Numbered from the stretch's first letter, positions 6,435 through 13,306 are shown. The stretch: 19,927 bases of DNA from Sulfuritalea sp. (GCA_016710465.1 JADJVS010000019.1:1-19927), one strand, 5' to 3'. Notes: generated by a model not told the origin, from the sequence alone. A program made the numbers and translations.

Positions 6435-8529
6435 TTTCCATTCCTTGCGTCATGCCCACGTCTGGATTCGGCGGGAAATTCGGGCTCGTGTTCTCGTCCA
6501 TCGGCATGCTTTCAATGCCACTAGGCACCCCAGGGATTGCGGGCGCTGCGTCAGCGTCCTGACCTCCTGCTGACGCCCATACCTGATCTGCCACTGGCGC
6601 GATTGCCGGATTGCCAGCAATAAGGTTTGCCGCAGATGTTGCGCTGAACATCCCTTCAACGTTCTTTGTCGCCGTTTTCGCTGCGGTTTCTGCGGTCTGT
6701 GCCTGAAGCAAAGCGGCTTTCGCCTCTTCGACGGGGTTCGTCTTGCCCTGCATCGCCTGTTTTTCCTCTTCGGTGTATTGCACCCGTTGAGGATCAATGT
6801 TCTTGCCCTTCAGCAGTTCTCCGGCAAGCCTGCGAGGGGAAATGTCGTAGTCAGGATTCAATGACCGATCGAGCAACCCGAGTAAGAATTCCTCTTGTGC
6901 CGCACGCTCGACAAGCGCCGACGACGCCCGAACGTCAATTTGATAGTCGCCCTTGATGTCTTCTCGCTCGGAGTGCTGCATCATCCAGTCGTAGTATCTG
7001 GTAATGTGCGGCTCAGTGACGTAATCATCCATGCGCTTGGCAATCCTGCGCAGCACTGCCGATGAATTGTTTTGCTGCATCTGCATGCCGCCAAGCGTCT
7101 CTGGCGCGTCACCACGAATGCCTTGCAGCATCGCCGGCATGCCTGTCGTGTCCTCGGCGACTTGCATTGCCCATTGAACGATCTGCATCAGCTGAGCCTG
7201 CACGGACGGCGGGACAAAAGCCATAAACCCCTTGCGCACGTCCTCTACGTCAGTGTCTGCGAGCCACAGCTTACGGCCGGTGATGCTCATACTCCCGTCA
7301 GCAGGCGTTATCCCATTGCCGATAACGATCTGTGCGCCAGCGCTGAGGCCGGCGTTGTCCATCATCGCTCGAACGCTGCCGTTTAGAATTCGCTGAACGG
7401 TGCGAATCTTGCGCGCAATACCCGTTCCCCACGGCATGCCTGGCCGTCTCTGCCATGCGAGCACGTCATAAGGGAAATCACCGCCTTCAAGCACACTCAA
7501 TGCGACCTTGATCAGCCTGTCGTTCAGGATTACAGCCATCACAGACGCTTGCGGCGTTTCATCCTCGGAATCAACGCCCTCTTGCGCGAGGTCGTCAGCA
7601 TCGACGGTGCCGTGGAAAATCCACAGCTCGAATTGGTCTTCGTGCTTGTCGAGATTGACGCTTGATCCGCTGCTGTTTGTTTTTGTTGGCCCTTCCTTTA
7701 GGGCAGAGACAATCGCCGCCTTGTCGTACCCAGGCATGCCGATCATGTCGGCTATCTGCCTAGCTGAAGCAGGCTCCATTTCCCAGGTGTAGCTTCCGTT
7801 TTGGATGTTCTCGCCGCACGAAGGGTCTGGCCAGAAATACCAGTGGTCTATACGTTTCGTGGCTGGCGTTATCTCGCTCGCCGACACCATCGCCTTGTTG
7901 CCGGTTCCGTCGTCGCGGTACATGCGGACTGTCTTCTTCTTTGGGTACGGGCCTTTGAGCACTCCGCTGCCGGTCTTTGCAGAGTCCTCGATTACCTGCC
8001 GCACTTCACCGTGCCAATTCGACTCGACCAGACAATCATCAATCTCCTGCTGCATTTCGAGCGATGCCGCTTTTGCCTGCTCGATCATCGCTTGCATGGT
8101 TGCGTCGTCCATGCCTTGCATTGCAAACGCCTTGCGCATCTGCGACGTAATCGGCGTTGGCTTCAGCTCCCACGACCTGTCGTCTGTCGGCAGCAGCTTA
8201 TCCGACACCATCGCGGACCCTGCGTCGACATACGGCGCAGTGATGTTCAGGAATACAACAGAGCGATTCGGCTCCGCTTTCCTCGATCCTTCGCCTGTCG
8301 CCCACCGTTTAGCCTGGCTCCTGTGCGTGGATTGGTATGCGCGGTTGGCGTCGTCAATGCCTTGGTAGTATTCCTCGTCCTCCAGCCAGTCCTGCTCGAT
8401 TCCAGACCCTGCGCGCCCGGTGATTGCTTCTTTTCGCTTTGCGAGCAATGAAATCAGCAGCGTGCTTCGGCCGGGTTCTGGCAGGTCTTGGTCGTTTTCG
8501 CCATAAAAGTGCTTTCTACCTGTCTGCAT
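6424..8529 (-). CDS. Portal protein (head-tail connector), about 701 aa
   Basis: This is a long protein with the P22-type portal layout. An N-terminal stretch KRKEAITGRAGSGIEQDWLEDEEYYQGIDDANR is followed by NRSVVFLNITAPYVDAGSAMVSDKLLP, the wing region with EIDDCLVESNWH and VIEDSAKTGSGVLKGPYPKK, and a WYFWPDPSC segment. Helices of the stem and crown follow (GGMQMQQNNSSAVLRRIAKRMDDYV). The C-terminal barrel region is Ala/Gln-rich (EEAKAALLQAQTAETAAKTATK). A length near 700 is typical of P22-like portals. The ATG overlaps the terminase stop by one base (TGATG). The product forms the dodecameric DNA portal and contacts terminase during packaging. The frame is intact throughout. Confidence 0.88.
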   Translation of the reverse strand: MQTGRKHFYGENDQDLPEPGRSTLLISLLAKRKEAITGRAGSGIEQDWLEDEEYYQGIDDANRAYQSTHRSQAKRWATGEGSRKAEPNRSVVFLNITAPYVDAGSAMVSDKLLPTDDRSWELKPTPITSQMRKAFAMQGMDDATMQAMIEQAKAASLEMQQEIDDCLVESNWHGEVRQVIEDSAKTGSGVLKGPYPKKKTVRMYRDDGTGNKAMVSASEITPATKRIDHWYFWPDPSCGENIQNGSYTWEMEPASARQIADMIGMPGYDKAAIVSALKEGPTKTNSSGSSVNLDKHEDQFELWIFHGTVDADDLAQEGVDSEDETPQASVMAVILNDRLIKVALSVLEGGDFPYDVLAWQRRPGMPWGTGIARKIRTVQRILNGSVRAMMDNAGLSAGAQIVIGNGITPADGSMSITGRKLWLADTDVEDVRKGFMAFVPPSVQAQLMQIVQWAMQVAEDTTGMPAMLQGIRGDAPETLGGMQMQQNNSSAVLRRIAKRMDDYVTEPHITRYYDWMMQHSEREDIKGDYQIDVRASSALVERAAQEEFLLGLLDRSLNPDYDISPRRLAGELLKGKNIDPQRVQYTEEEKQAMQGKTNPVEEAKAALLQAQTAETAAKTATKNVEGMFSATSAANLIAGNPAIAPVADQVWASAGGQDADAAPAIPGVPSGIESMPMDENTSPNFPPNPDVGMTQGMESGA

Positions 8530-9302
8530 CAAATGCCCACTTCCGAATCAAGCGCCTGCCACTGCTGCACTCTCGCTGACTGCTGCACTGGCTGTACGAT
8601 CGCTTTGCGCTTCATCATTAGCCCGTATCTCGTTGCGCTCATCAAATCGTCTCGCTCTTTCACGACCCGCCCGTCTTTGCGGTGATACATGCGAAATTCC
8701 TGTAGCCAATCGTCGAGATTCGCAAATACTTTGAATCGCCCGGTTTGCATCCTGTCTAGCATGTCCATCAACCCGGCCTCTACGCCATTCCCACCAGACC
8801 CCTCTGGCTCGCCGGGCTGTGGAGCATGTGTAGCATTGTCCTTGAGCATTTTCAGACCGGCCGCCGCGTACTGTTGCGCAAGCTGCTTTCCGCTGCCTTT
8901 GTCATGCTGCAGCCCATCATGCGGCCATGCGCACGGCACCCATGCGCCCCAGGCCTTCACAGCCGGCGCAAACAGAATCGGCGTCTGCTCTCTCGCTCGA
9001 TGCGCCTTAATCACATACCAACAGTCTGAATCCCGGTCCCAAGCAGCCTGCACCCCTGCCGCTGGGTGATCCCACCCAAAGTCGAGCCCATTGATCTTCG
9101 GCCAGTGCGCTGGAATCTTGAACGGCGCGCAAGTTATTGAATCTTCCTCTACCGGGAAAATGCGCCCGCTGCCGAGCGTCGGAATTCCTTTTGCCCTTGC
9201 CTCTCGCTCGTGCGCTGGGTAGCTGGCGACAATTGCCGCCCTCTCTTCCGGAGAGTAATGCTCGGCGTCGTCAATCGTCATTGTTACGATTGCTCGTGTC
9301 AT
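8529..9302 (-). CDS. Large terminase, nuclease part (257 aa)
   Basis: This is the C-terminal half of a large terminase. After a linker (MTRAIVTMTIDDAEHYSPEE), AREARAKGIPTLGSGRIFPV leads into the RNase H-like nuclease fold. Candidate metal-binding acids are Asp74 in NGLDFGWDHP, Asp129 in AWPHDGLQHDKGSGK and Asp218-219 in ERDDLMSATRYG. This domain cuts the concatemer during packaging. The ATG overlaps the stop of the ATPase half as ATGA, in a different frame. In related phages both halves are one polypeptide of about 480 residues. Either the gene is naturally split, or one base is missing at the junction. The text either side of the junction reads well as one continuous protein (LLGMSDVVMLFQGLDTVRQ, then TRAIVTMTIDD). 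Confidence 0.85.
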   Translation of the reverse strand: MTRAIVTMTIDDAEHYSPEERAAIVASYPAHEREARAKGIPTLGSGRIFPVEEDSITCAPFKIPAHWPKINGLDFGWDHPAAGVQAAWDRDSDCWYVIKAHRAREQTPILFAPAVKAWGAWVPCAWPHDGLQHDKGSGKQLAQQYAAAGLKMLKDNATHAPQPGEPEGSGGNGVEAGLMDMLDRMQTGRFKVFANLDDWLQEFRMYHRKDGRVVKERDDLMSATRYGLMMKRKAIVQPVQQSARVQQWQALDSEVGI

Positions 9303-9994
9303 TGCCGCACCGTGTCAAGCCCTTGAAACAGCATCACGACATCAGACATGCCGAGCAGCGGGGTAAATGTGATGATTGCGAATTGGCCGCGCTGCCCGTT
9401 GTTTGTCCGAGTCAATCCCTCGGTGTAAATGTCTTGCTCGGGCTCCTCGTCGAACCAAACACCATCAACTGTCGGCCCTTGCCACTTCGCCCGGCCTTTT
9501 TCGTAAGCTTTGAAAGCGACAACCGCCGTTCCTGCCTGCACGTCGCCGCCGCCACCCCATCTCAATTGCACGTTGTCGAGTAGGTTCGCCACTCCCATTG
9601 CGCGCGTCCTGCCGCATATCGAGTCTTTCGGCAGAAACCCTGTTCCCCAAGCCTCCTCTACCGCTGGCGGGCCTACCAAAATGCGCTGCGGGTTATCCCT
9701 GGTTGATTCGCCTGTTACCGACCCCGCCCACAGCAACGGAGGCTTCTCGAATACCGCACCATCCCACCAGTCTGGATAACGGCCGGTAGCGTGCATCGCC
9801 CACTCAGCCCCGCCGGCAATCGTTTTGCCGAGCTGGTTGCCTGCCATAAACAGCCGCTCGCTGTGCGTTGCTCCGAGACGGTGAAATGCCCGCTGTTTTC
9901 GGTAAGGCTCGTAAGCCTCAAGCTTCCTGCGCCCTATCTCCTGCTCAATCGCTTGCAATAGAGCAAGGCGCTCTATCTCACTAATCGCCGCCAA
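9299..9994 (-). CDS. Large terminase, ATPase part (231 aa)
   Basis: This is the N-terminal ATPase half of a large terminase. The adenine-binding segment YEPYRKQRAFHRLG is followed by Walker A AGNQLGKT at residues 51-58, Walker B VWFDEEPE around 179-186, and the coupling motif TFTPLLG at 209-215. The ATPase powers DNA translocation into the prohead. The start is an uncertain TTG (LAAISEIERL) overlapping the small terminase stop by 14 bases, with no strong ribosome binding site. Reading ends TVRQ and the stop overlaps the ATG of the nuclease half. See the nuclease entry for the split. Confidence 0.87.
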   Translation of the reverse strand: MAAISEIERLALLQAIEQEIGRRKLEAYEPYRKQRAFHRLGATHSERLFMAGNQLGKTIAGGAEWAMHATGRYPDWWDGAVFEKPPLLWAGSVTGESTRDNPQRILVGPPAVEEAWGTGFLPKDSICGRTRAMGVANLLDNVQLRWGGGGDVQAGTAVVAFKAYEKGRAKWQGPTVDGVWFDEEPEQDIYTEGLTRTNNGQRGQFAIITFTPLLGMSDVVMLFQGLDTVRQ

Positions 9995-10541
9995 GCTGTG
10001 CTTTGAGACGACGCAGTGTGGCTAGCGACTCTCTGCTAAGCGGCTGCTCTGGCGGCGCGTCTTTGTCCATCCCGAACGCCTCGCGCTCTGCCGCAATCAG
10101 GCGACATTGCGTATCTACAAGATTTTTGAGGATGGTCACGCGCTTACCCAGGTCGTCCGGGCACGCATCAAGCTCTGTTTCGTAGCCCTGGACGCGCTCC
10201 CGCAGCTTGCGAATGTCGGCCCGGTGCGACAATTGAACGTTGGCGCTCGTTGTTGCGGCGCTCGCGATAATTGCGGCTTCTGCCGGCAAGGTTTCGTTGC
10301 CATCGACTGCCACCTTGCCCGCCACCATCGCGGCTGCCACCATCGCAGATGCTTTTGCTTCTATTTTTGCGGACAGGTCGCGAGGTATTCCAAGGCCGTT
10401 AAAATGTTTCTGAATAGCCGATCTTGCTACGCGCTTGCCTGTGTCTTTCTCATACTCATCCGCTAACTGCTGAACGCTCAACTTCCCCGCGCGCCATCCG
10501 GGCTCTATACGCCCATAGTCGATGATTCGCGGTGCCGCCAT
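9981..10541 (-). CDS. Small terminase subunit (186 aa)
   Basis: It starts with ATG behind AAGGAAAA. The protein begins MAAPRIIDYGRIEPGWRAG, then has a helix-turn-helix-like region (KLSVQQLADEYEKDTGKRVARSAIQKHFN) around residues 20-48 for recognising the packaging site. A long helical middle is followed by an oligomerisation helix (DIRKLRERVQGYETELD) and a C-terminal segment (SRESLATLRRLKAQLGGD) that would contact the large subunit. Placement directly before the large terminase, overlap with it and length all fit. It forms a ring that recruits viral DNA to the motor. Confidence 0.82.
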   Translation of the reverse strand: MAAPRIIDYGRIEPGWRAGKLSVQQLADEYEKDTGKRVARSAIQKHFNGLGIPRDLSAKIEAKASAMVAAAMVAGKVAVDGNETLPAEAAIIASAATTSANVQLSHRADIRKLRERVQGYETELDACPDDLGKRVTILKNLVDTQCRLIAAEREAFGMDKDAPPEQPLSRESLATLRRLKAQLGGD

Positions 10542-10560
10542 TTCAATTTTCCTTGCTCAG

Positions 10561-10587
10561 AAACGAAAAACCGCCCTCTCAGGCGGC
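10561..10587 (-). terminator. Intrinsic terminator in the late leader
   Basis: On the minus strand, CCGCC and GGCGG pair around a short loop (TGAGAG), followed by TTTTTCGTTT. It stands between the candidate promoter to its right and the small terminase start, so late transcription would end here unless antiterminated. Confidence 0.82.
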
Positions 10588-10620
10588 TCTTGTTTTGGGC
10601 GCAACTTCTCCCACGCGCGG

Positions 10621-10649
10621 ATTCTTGCATAGCGTTAGGCTATTGTCAA
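10621..10649 (-). promoter_or_regulatory. Candidate late promoter with a palindrome in the spacer
   Basis: On the minus strand a perfect TTGACA is followed after 17 bases by AAGAAT, a -10 with four of six consensus positions. The spacer holds ATAGC-CTAAC-GCTAT, a five-base inverted repeat, as a binding site would. It lies just after the Q-like regulator gene and before a terminator and the terminase genes. The -10 is poor, so an activator or modified polymerase would probably be needed. Confidence 0.5.
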
Positions 10650-10654
10650 GCGCA

Positions 10655-11032
10655 TCACCATAGTATTCCTTTGCGCCGAAACGCAATATCAAGCGCGGCG
10701 TGTGCGTCGAGCAGCGCCACGTCGTAATCGCGCATGCGGAATACAGCATGCAGATAGCAGTGATGTATTGCTGCTCGCTGCGCTGGATCTCGTAGATCAT
10801 CGACGCACCGATCGATGATGTCGCACCGATGATTGGCCGCGTCGTCAGCTTGCTCGTCTGACGTATCCCGAGTAACAACGCCGCCGCCGGTCGCAAAGCC
10901 TGGCGATCGCTCTGGATAGCCTATTCGCATCCGGTATCCGCGCTGCCAGTCCGCCCACTCTTTGAGCATATCCGCCACCTTCTGCGCCCGCGTCAGCACT
11001 TCTGCCTCGTCTGCTGCAATCGTCGTCATCAT
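10655..11032 (-). CDS. Q-like late gene regulator, candidate antiterminator (125 aa)
   Basis: The first ATG overlaps the previous stop as ATGA. The protein resembles small phage regulators placed at the end of the early operon. DMLKEWADWQRGYRMRIGYP is followed by a linker, then helices DIIDRCVDDLRDPAQRAAIHHCYL and a closing amphipathic part (ALLDAHAALDIAFRRKG). The W..W...GYP.RS opening and the helix with a conserved R..I...Y are features I associate with Q-type or antitermination-like proteins of phages from Pseudomonadota. It lacks zinc-finger cysteines, so it is not the lambda Q type. The next features are a promoter, a terminator and the terminase genes, which fits late control. The assignment is context plus pattern, moderate. 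Confidence 0.55.
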   Translation of the reverse strand: MMTTIAADEAEVLTRAQKVADMLKEWADWQRGYRMRIGYPERSPGFATGGGVVTRDTSDEQADDAANHRCDIIDRCVDDLRDPAQRAAIHHCYLHAVFRMRDYDVALLDAHAALDIAFRRKGILW

Positions 11033-11193
11033 TTCGATCCCTGTAAAAATTCAATCTCATCATCTGTCATGTCGAGCTGCTCTGCGGCCATCATCTCTGC
11101 CTCAGCGCGCGACACCTTGCAGCCCTCCTCGATGATTGCCGCGCGCTCCTCCCAGGCTTCGCGCCGCTCGTCTGAAATTTTTTCACATTTCAC
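11029..11193 (-). CDS. Small helical protein with ERAAI...SRAEAE motif (about 54 aa)
   Basis: The reading frame is open from an ATG at 11232, but I favour the GTG at 11193 (VKCEKISDERREAWEERAAI), which has GAGG eight bases upstream. The longer start would overlap the promoter of the opposite-strand block. The motif ERAAIIEEGCKVSRAEAEMMA resembles a helical segment that recurs in small phage and plasmid proteins, often near replication genes. The stop overlaps the next gene as ATGA. Function unknown. Confidence 0.6.
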   Translation of the reverse strand: MKCEKISDERREAWEERAAIIEEGCKVSRAEAEMMAAEQLDMTDDEIEFLQGSK

Positions 11194-11221
11194 TTGACAC
11201 CTCACTTGATTGATATATACT
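11194..11221 (+). promoter_or_regulatory. Sigma70-like promoter of the plus-strand block
   Basis: TTGACA, a perfect -35, is followed 16 bases later by TATACT, a -10 with five of six matches. The first gene of the block starts 36 bases after the -10, with AGAAGGGGAACGAC as ribosome binding site. This would make the block independent of phage early or late transcription. Confidence 0.78.
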
Positions 11222-11256
11222 AAAGCTGTCATCAACGAACACAGAAGGGGAACGAC

Positions 11257-11547
11257 ATGACAAATATCACCAGAAACCAAGCCATCGAAATCGCCGGCGA
11301 AGATGCGGTTCACGCCCTCGAAGGCGTTAATTGCCAACCGACCGGCCGAGTCGGTTTTAATGGCGCCTGCCAGGGCGACGAGTTGTGCGAGTGGGCTTCC
11401 AGCCTGACCACGACAGATACTGACGGAGACCATGTAACTGTCCGCGCATATTACTTCACGACGAACGAGCAGGATCGCGAAATGCGAGAGGCGGACGGAG
11501 ACGGATCCGTCATCGAATGGGAAATAAGCCATTACGAGATCATCTAG
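11257..11547 (+). CDS. Strongly acidic small protein, first gene of plus-strand block (96 aa)
   Basis: It starts with ATG behind AAGGGG. By hand count there are about 19 Asp/Glu against five Arg and no Lys, so it is very acidic. The sequence (MTNITRNQAIEIAGEDAVHA...GRVGFNGACQGDELCEW) has an N-terminal helix, then strands (DHVTVRAYYFTTNEQD) and a final strand (SVIEWEISHYEII). The protein looks folded rather than disordered. I have a memory of similar short proteins on plasmids and phages, without a known role. Acidic small phage proteins include DNA mimics that block host defences, but nothing here proves that. Confidence 0.72.
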   Translation: MTNITRNQAIEIAGEDAVHALEGVNCQPTGRVGFNGACQGDELCEWASSLTTTDTDGDHVTVRAYYFTTNEQDREMREADGDGSVIEWEISHYEII

Positions 11548-11561
11548 ACAGACCACAAAAC

Positions 11562-11579
11562 GCGGCCCGAGAGGGCCGC
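11562..11579. other. Perfect hairpin with GAGA tetraloop
   Basis: GCGGCCC and GGGCCGC form a seven-base perfect stem around GAGA, a GNRA tetraloop. On the plus strand it lies between two genes with no U tract, 15 bases before the start of the next gene, so it could stabilise mRNA or affect translation. On the minus strand it is followed by GTTTTGTG, so it could act as a weak terminator for antisense transcription entering from the minus-strand operon. Confidence 0.6.
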
Positions 11580-11594
11580 AACGAGGAGAAAGAC

Positions 11595-11822
11595 ATGACT
11601 AGAAACGAAACCATCGCTCGCCTGCGCAACACCAGTGAAGCGTACTGCAGCCGGATCGCTGACAGGCTTAGCGCCTGCAATGTGCGGGTTGTCAGAACCA
11701 ACGGAACGAGCGACGGCAACTTTGCGATCCGCTGCAGGCTGCAGGCATTGCACGCAATGCTCGACGACGAAACTATTGCCGGTATTGAGTACCGGTTTAA
11801 CAATCGGTGGGAATCGGTATAG
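11595..11822 (+). CDS. Small protein of unknown function, second gene of plus-strand block (75 aa)
   Basis: The ATG of MTRNETIARLRNTSEAY has AGGAGAAAGAC upstream, an excellent ribosome binding site; a longer frame upstream has none. The protein has an N-terminal helix (ETIARLRNTSEAYCSRIADRL), a strand CNVRVVRTNG, a helix LQALHAMLDDE and a final strand (GIEYRFNNRWESV). I do not recognise the family. It follows the acidic gene by 47 bases and shares its promoter. Confidence 0.65.
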   Translation: MTRNETIARLRNTSEAYCSRIADRLSACNVRVVRTNGTSDGNFAIRCRLQALHAMLDDETIAGIEYRFNNRWESV

Positions 11823-12009
11823 ATGAAACAAAATCACCGGCGGCGCCGACCGCAACGCCGGCCGCAAGTCCGCTGACGGCGCCCAGGTCAAACGCCACAT
11901 GGTCACGCTCGACGCGCAGACCGTCGAGCGCCTGAAAGCTGCGGACCTCGGCGACGGCGAGCTGTCGATCGGGATCAGAAGGGCGGCGGCAAGCTTGCCG
12001 CGTAAGTAA
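11823..12009 (+). pseudogene. Ribbon-helix-helix-like small protein, frame broken near the start
   Basis: An ATG stands directly after the previous stop (TAGATG), but its frame reads 17 residues into a stop. One base over, the frame reads NKITGGADRNAGRKSADG, then AQVKRHMVTLDAQTVERL, then GDGELSIGIRRAAASLPRK, clearly a protein. The pattern R-H-MVTLD--TVERL--...GELSIGIRRAA matches small ribbon-helix-helix-type proteins of phages and plasmids that bind DNA: a short strand, two helices with a glycine turn. Removing one A of the AAA after ATG restores MNKITGG.... So a one-base insertion in a short homopolymer is the simplest explanation. A start at the internal ATG (MVTLDAQ) is also possible and would give a short, intact protein. 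Confidence 0.6.
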
Positions 12010-12062
12010 TTTTTACCCGGTGGCGCATGATGCGTCATCGGAATTTTAGGAAGGGGATTGAA

Positions 12063-12311
12063 ATGGATGTGTTCACAACAAACGAAGGCGGCGACATGGC
12101 GCGCTTTGGCGTGCCTACCGGTAACTCCAGAAAGAAGGCTGTGGCCGCGATGTTTGGCGGCAGCGGAACGCGAGTTGAGATTGAAATCGAGGCGTTCGAG
12201 ATCCTTCACCCGGATCTCACGACCGCAGAAATGACGGCCTACTCCGTTCCTGAATGGATTTCTTCGCGGCCTTGTGGCGTCGGCAAGAGTCTTGGCAGAG
12301 AATGGGCGTGA
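12063..12311 (+). CDS. Small protein of unknown function, fourth gene of plus-strand block (82 aa)
   Basis: The ATG of MDVFTTNEGGDMARFGVP has GGAAGGGGATTGAA upstream, a strong ribosome binding site. The protein reads as strand-rich (TRVEIEIEAFEILHP) with a helix-turn segment LTTAEMTAYSVPEW and a basic end (GVGKSLGREWA). It has no recognised motif. The stop is five bases before the start of the next gene. The preceding 53 bases hold no visible signal except the ribosome binding site. Confidence 0.65.
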   Translation: MDVFTTNEGGDMARFGVPTGNSRKKAVAAMFGGSGTRVEIEIEAFEILHPDLTTAEMTAYSVPEWISSRPCGVGKSLGREWA

Positions 12312-12315
12312 TGCG

Positions 12316-12700
12316 ATGATTATTAATCTGACGCAGCACCAAGCCACGGCCGAGCAGATCGCGGCCGGCGTTATCGACCTTCCACCAGCAGAGCGGGAGG
12401 CGCTGACGGCGCTTCACTTTCGAAACCCTGCCCACGAGGCAGGAAATCGAAGACCGGGCCGCAGACATCGCAGAACTGGCCGCGTACAACGGCATTTGTT
12501 GTGATGATGGCGACGACTCCTTCGTCGACGCGGCAATGATCGGTGGCGCCCCGTATCTCATGCCCGCTCTGGACGCGACACTGCGTGCAGCGGACATAAC
12601 GCCGCTGTACGCATTCTCGGTGCGCGAGAGCGTCGAGCAAACGCAGGCGGACGGCAGCGTCCGAAAGGTAAATGTTTTTCGGCACGCCGGGTTTGTGTGA
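12316..12700 (+). pseudogene. INLTQH-family conserved protein, frameshifted (about 127 aa)
   Basis: The start ATG reads MIINLTQHQATAEQIAAG, then VIDLPPAEREALTAL, in one frame. After about position 12415 the protein continues in the next frame as TFETLPTRQEIEDRAADIA, then AAMIGGAPYLMPALDATLR, TPLYAFSVRESVEQTQADG and a final SVRKVNVFRHAGFV. This is an intact match to a conserved hypothetical family I remember from phages and plasmids (INLTQH at the start, AMIGGAP-LM in the centre, PLYAFS-R-S then FRH-GFV at the end). No function is known to me. Family members have LLTF at the join, which suggests two missing bases; removing one base also restores the frame. The terminator follows 23 bases after the stop. 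Confidence 0.7.
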
Positions 12701-12722
12701 CTAGCGCCAATAACGAAACCTA

Positions 12723-12743
12723 GCCGCCTCCGGGCGGTTTTTT
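12723..12743 (+). terminator. Intrinsic terminator closing the plus-strand block
   Basis: CCGCC and GGCGG form a stem with a TCCG loop, followed by TTTTTT. It is placed between the last plus-strand gene and the convergent end of the minus-strand ninB-ninG operon. The minus strand has no matching U tract, so it acts mainly in one direction. Confidence 0.88.
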
Positions 12744-12749
12744 CATGCC

Positions 12750-13094
12750 TCACGCCCGCAGCTCCTGCGCATTGGCCGCCACGAACCGCGCCATCACCGC
12801 CAGGCTGCTGGCCCGTATCGCATCCAGCCGCCTATTCGGCTGCGCGTCCGCCCACTCTCGCAGCGTCTCGACAACGCCGTCGATTTCTGCCGCCGCGTGC
12901 ATTGCCCTGTCCGAGTCGGCCATGCTCCCGCGCAGCATCAACGAGCACCGCCTGGCCGTGCGCGCCGCGCCGATTATGTGCGGCCTGGCTGGCGTCACTG
13001 ACCGATTGCCGCCGATCACGATAGACGTCTCGCGCATCTGGTCAGCGAGACGGTCGAGGCGCTCTGCAATCGCTGCGTATTTTCTCGTTGTCAT
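12750..13094 (-). CDS. Helical protein of unknown function (114 aa)
   Basis: The ATG overlaps the previous stop as ATGA. The protein is helical and rich in Ala and Arg (MTTRKYAAIAERLDRLADQM, RRCSLMLRGSMADSDRAMHA, ETLREWADAQPNRRLDAIR). It has no clear motif. It is the last gene of a coupled run with the next six genes and ends seven bases before the terminator of the opposing block, so the operons converge here. Confidence 0.62.
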   Translation of the reverse strand: MTTRKYAAIAERLDRLADQMRETSIVIGGNRSVTPARPHIIGAARTARRCSLMLRGSMADSDRAMHAAAEIDGVVETLREWADAQPNRRLDAIRASSLAVMARFVAANAQELRA

Positions 13095-13306
13095 CGCGCC
13101 ACCTCCGTAGATTTCCGATACTCCGCTGACACGTCCGCCACAAGCCGCTGATAAGCAGCTTCGCCGCGAGCACTTTTCACCCGGCCGTAGAAATCGGACA
13201 CTTTGTCTTGCGGCATCCGTATCACCGTCCGCGCCTCACATGCTGCCCTGTGCGCTTCGCCGTGCGTGCAGTCGGGTTTGTCGCATGGATGATGGCCGCA
13301 CATCAT
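13091..13306 (-). CDS. Small Cys/His-rich protein (71 aa)
   Basis: The start ATG overlaps the previous stop as ATGA. The first 25 residues read MMCGHHPCDKPDCTHGEAHR, with four Cys (one at ACEAR) and several His spaced like a small zinc-binding knuckle. The rest is a helical region (DKVSDFYGRVKSARGEAAYQ...). No family recognised. A zinc-binding DNA or protein-binding role is inference from the cysteine and histidine spacing. Confidence 0.62.
   Translation of the reverse strand: MMCGHHPCDKPDCTHGEAHRAACEARTVIRMPQDKVSDFYGRVKSARGEAAYQRLVADVSAEYRKSTEVAR

Noticed and set aside
7801..8451. Plus-strand 216-codon frame opposite the portal
   Set aside because: It mirrors a clear portal gene; Arg/Cys/Leu-rich shadow without a ribosome binding site.
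10632..10640. GCGTTAGGC, a core-site match, near the late promoter
   Set aside because: No R''/L'' arms or attC stem lie within 140 bases upstream; it sits inside the spacer palindrome and a seven-base GTTAGGC is expected by chance two or three times in 20 kb on both strands.
11544..12347. Minus-strand 267-codon frame opposite the moron
   Set aside because: It is antisense to four genes with good ribosome binding sites; composition is Ala/Arg/Ser shadow-like and has no motif.
12217..12753. Minus-strand 178-codon frame opposite the INLTQH gene
   Set aside because: It crosses a plus-strand terminator and is antisense to a recognised family; no start signal.
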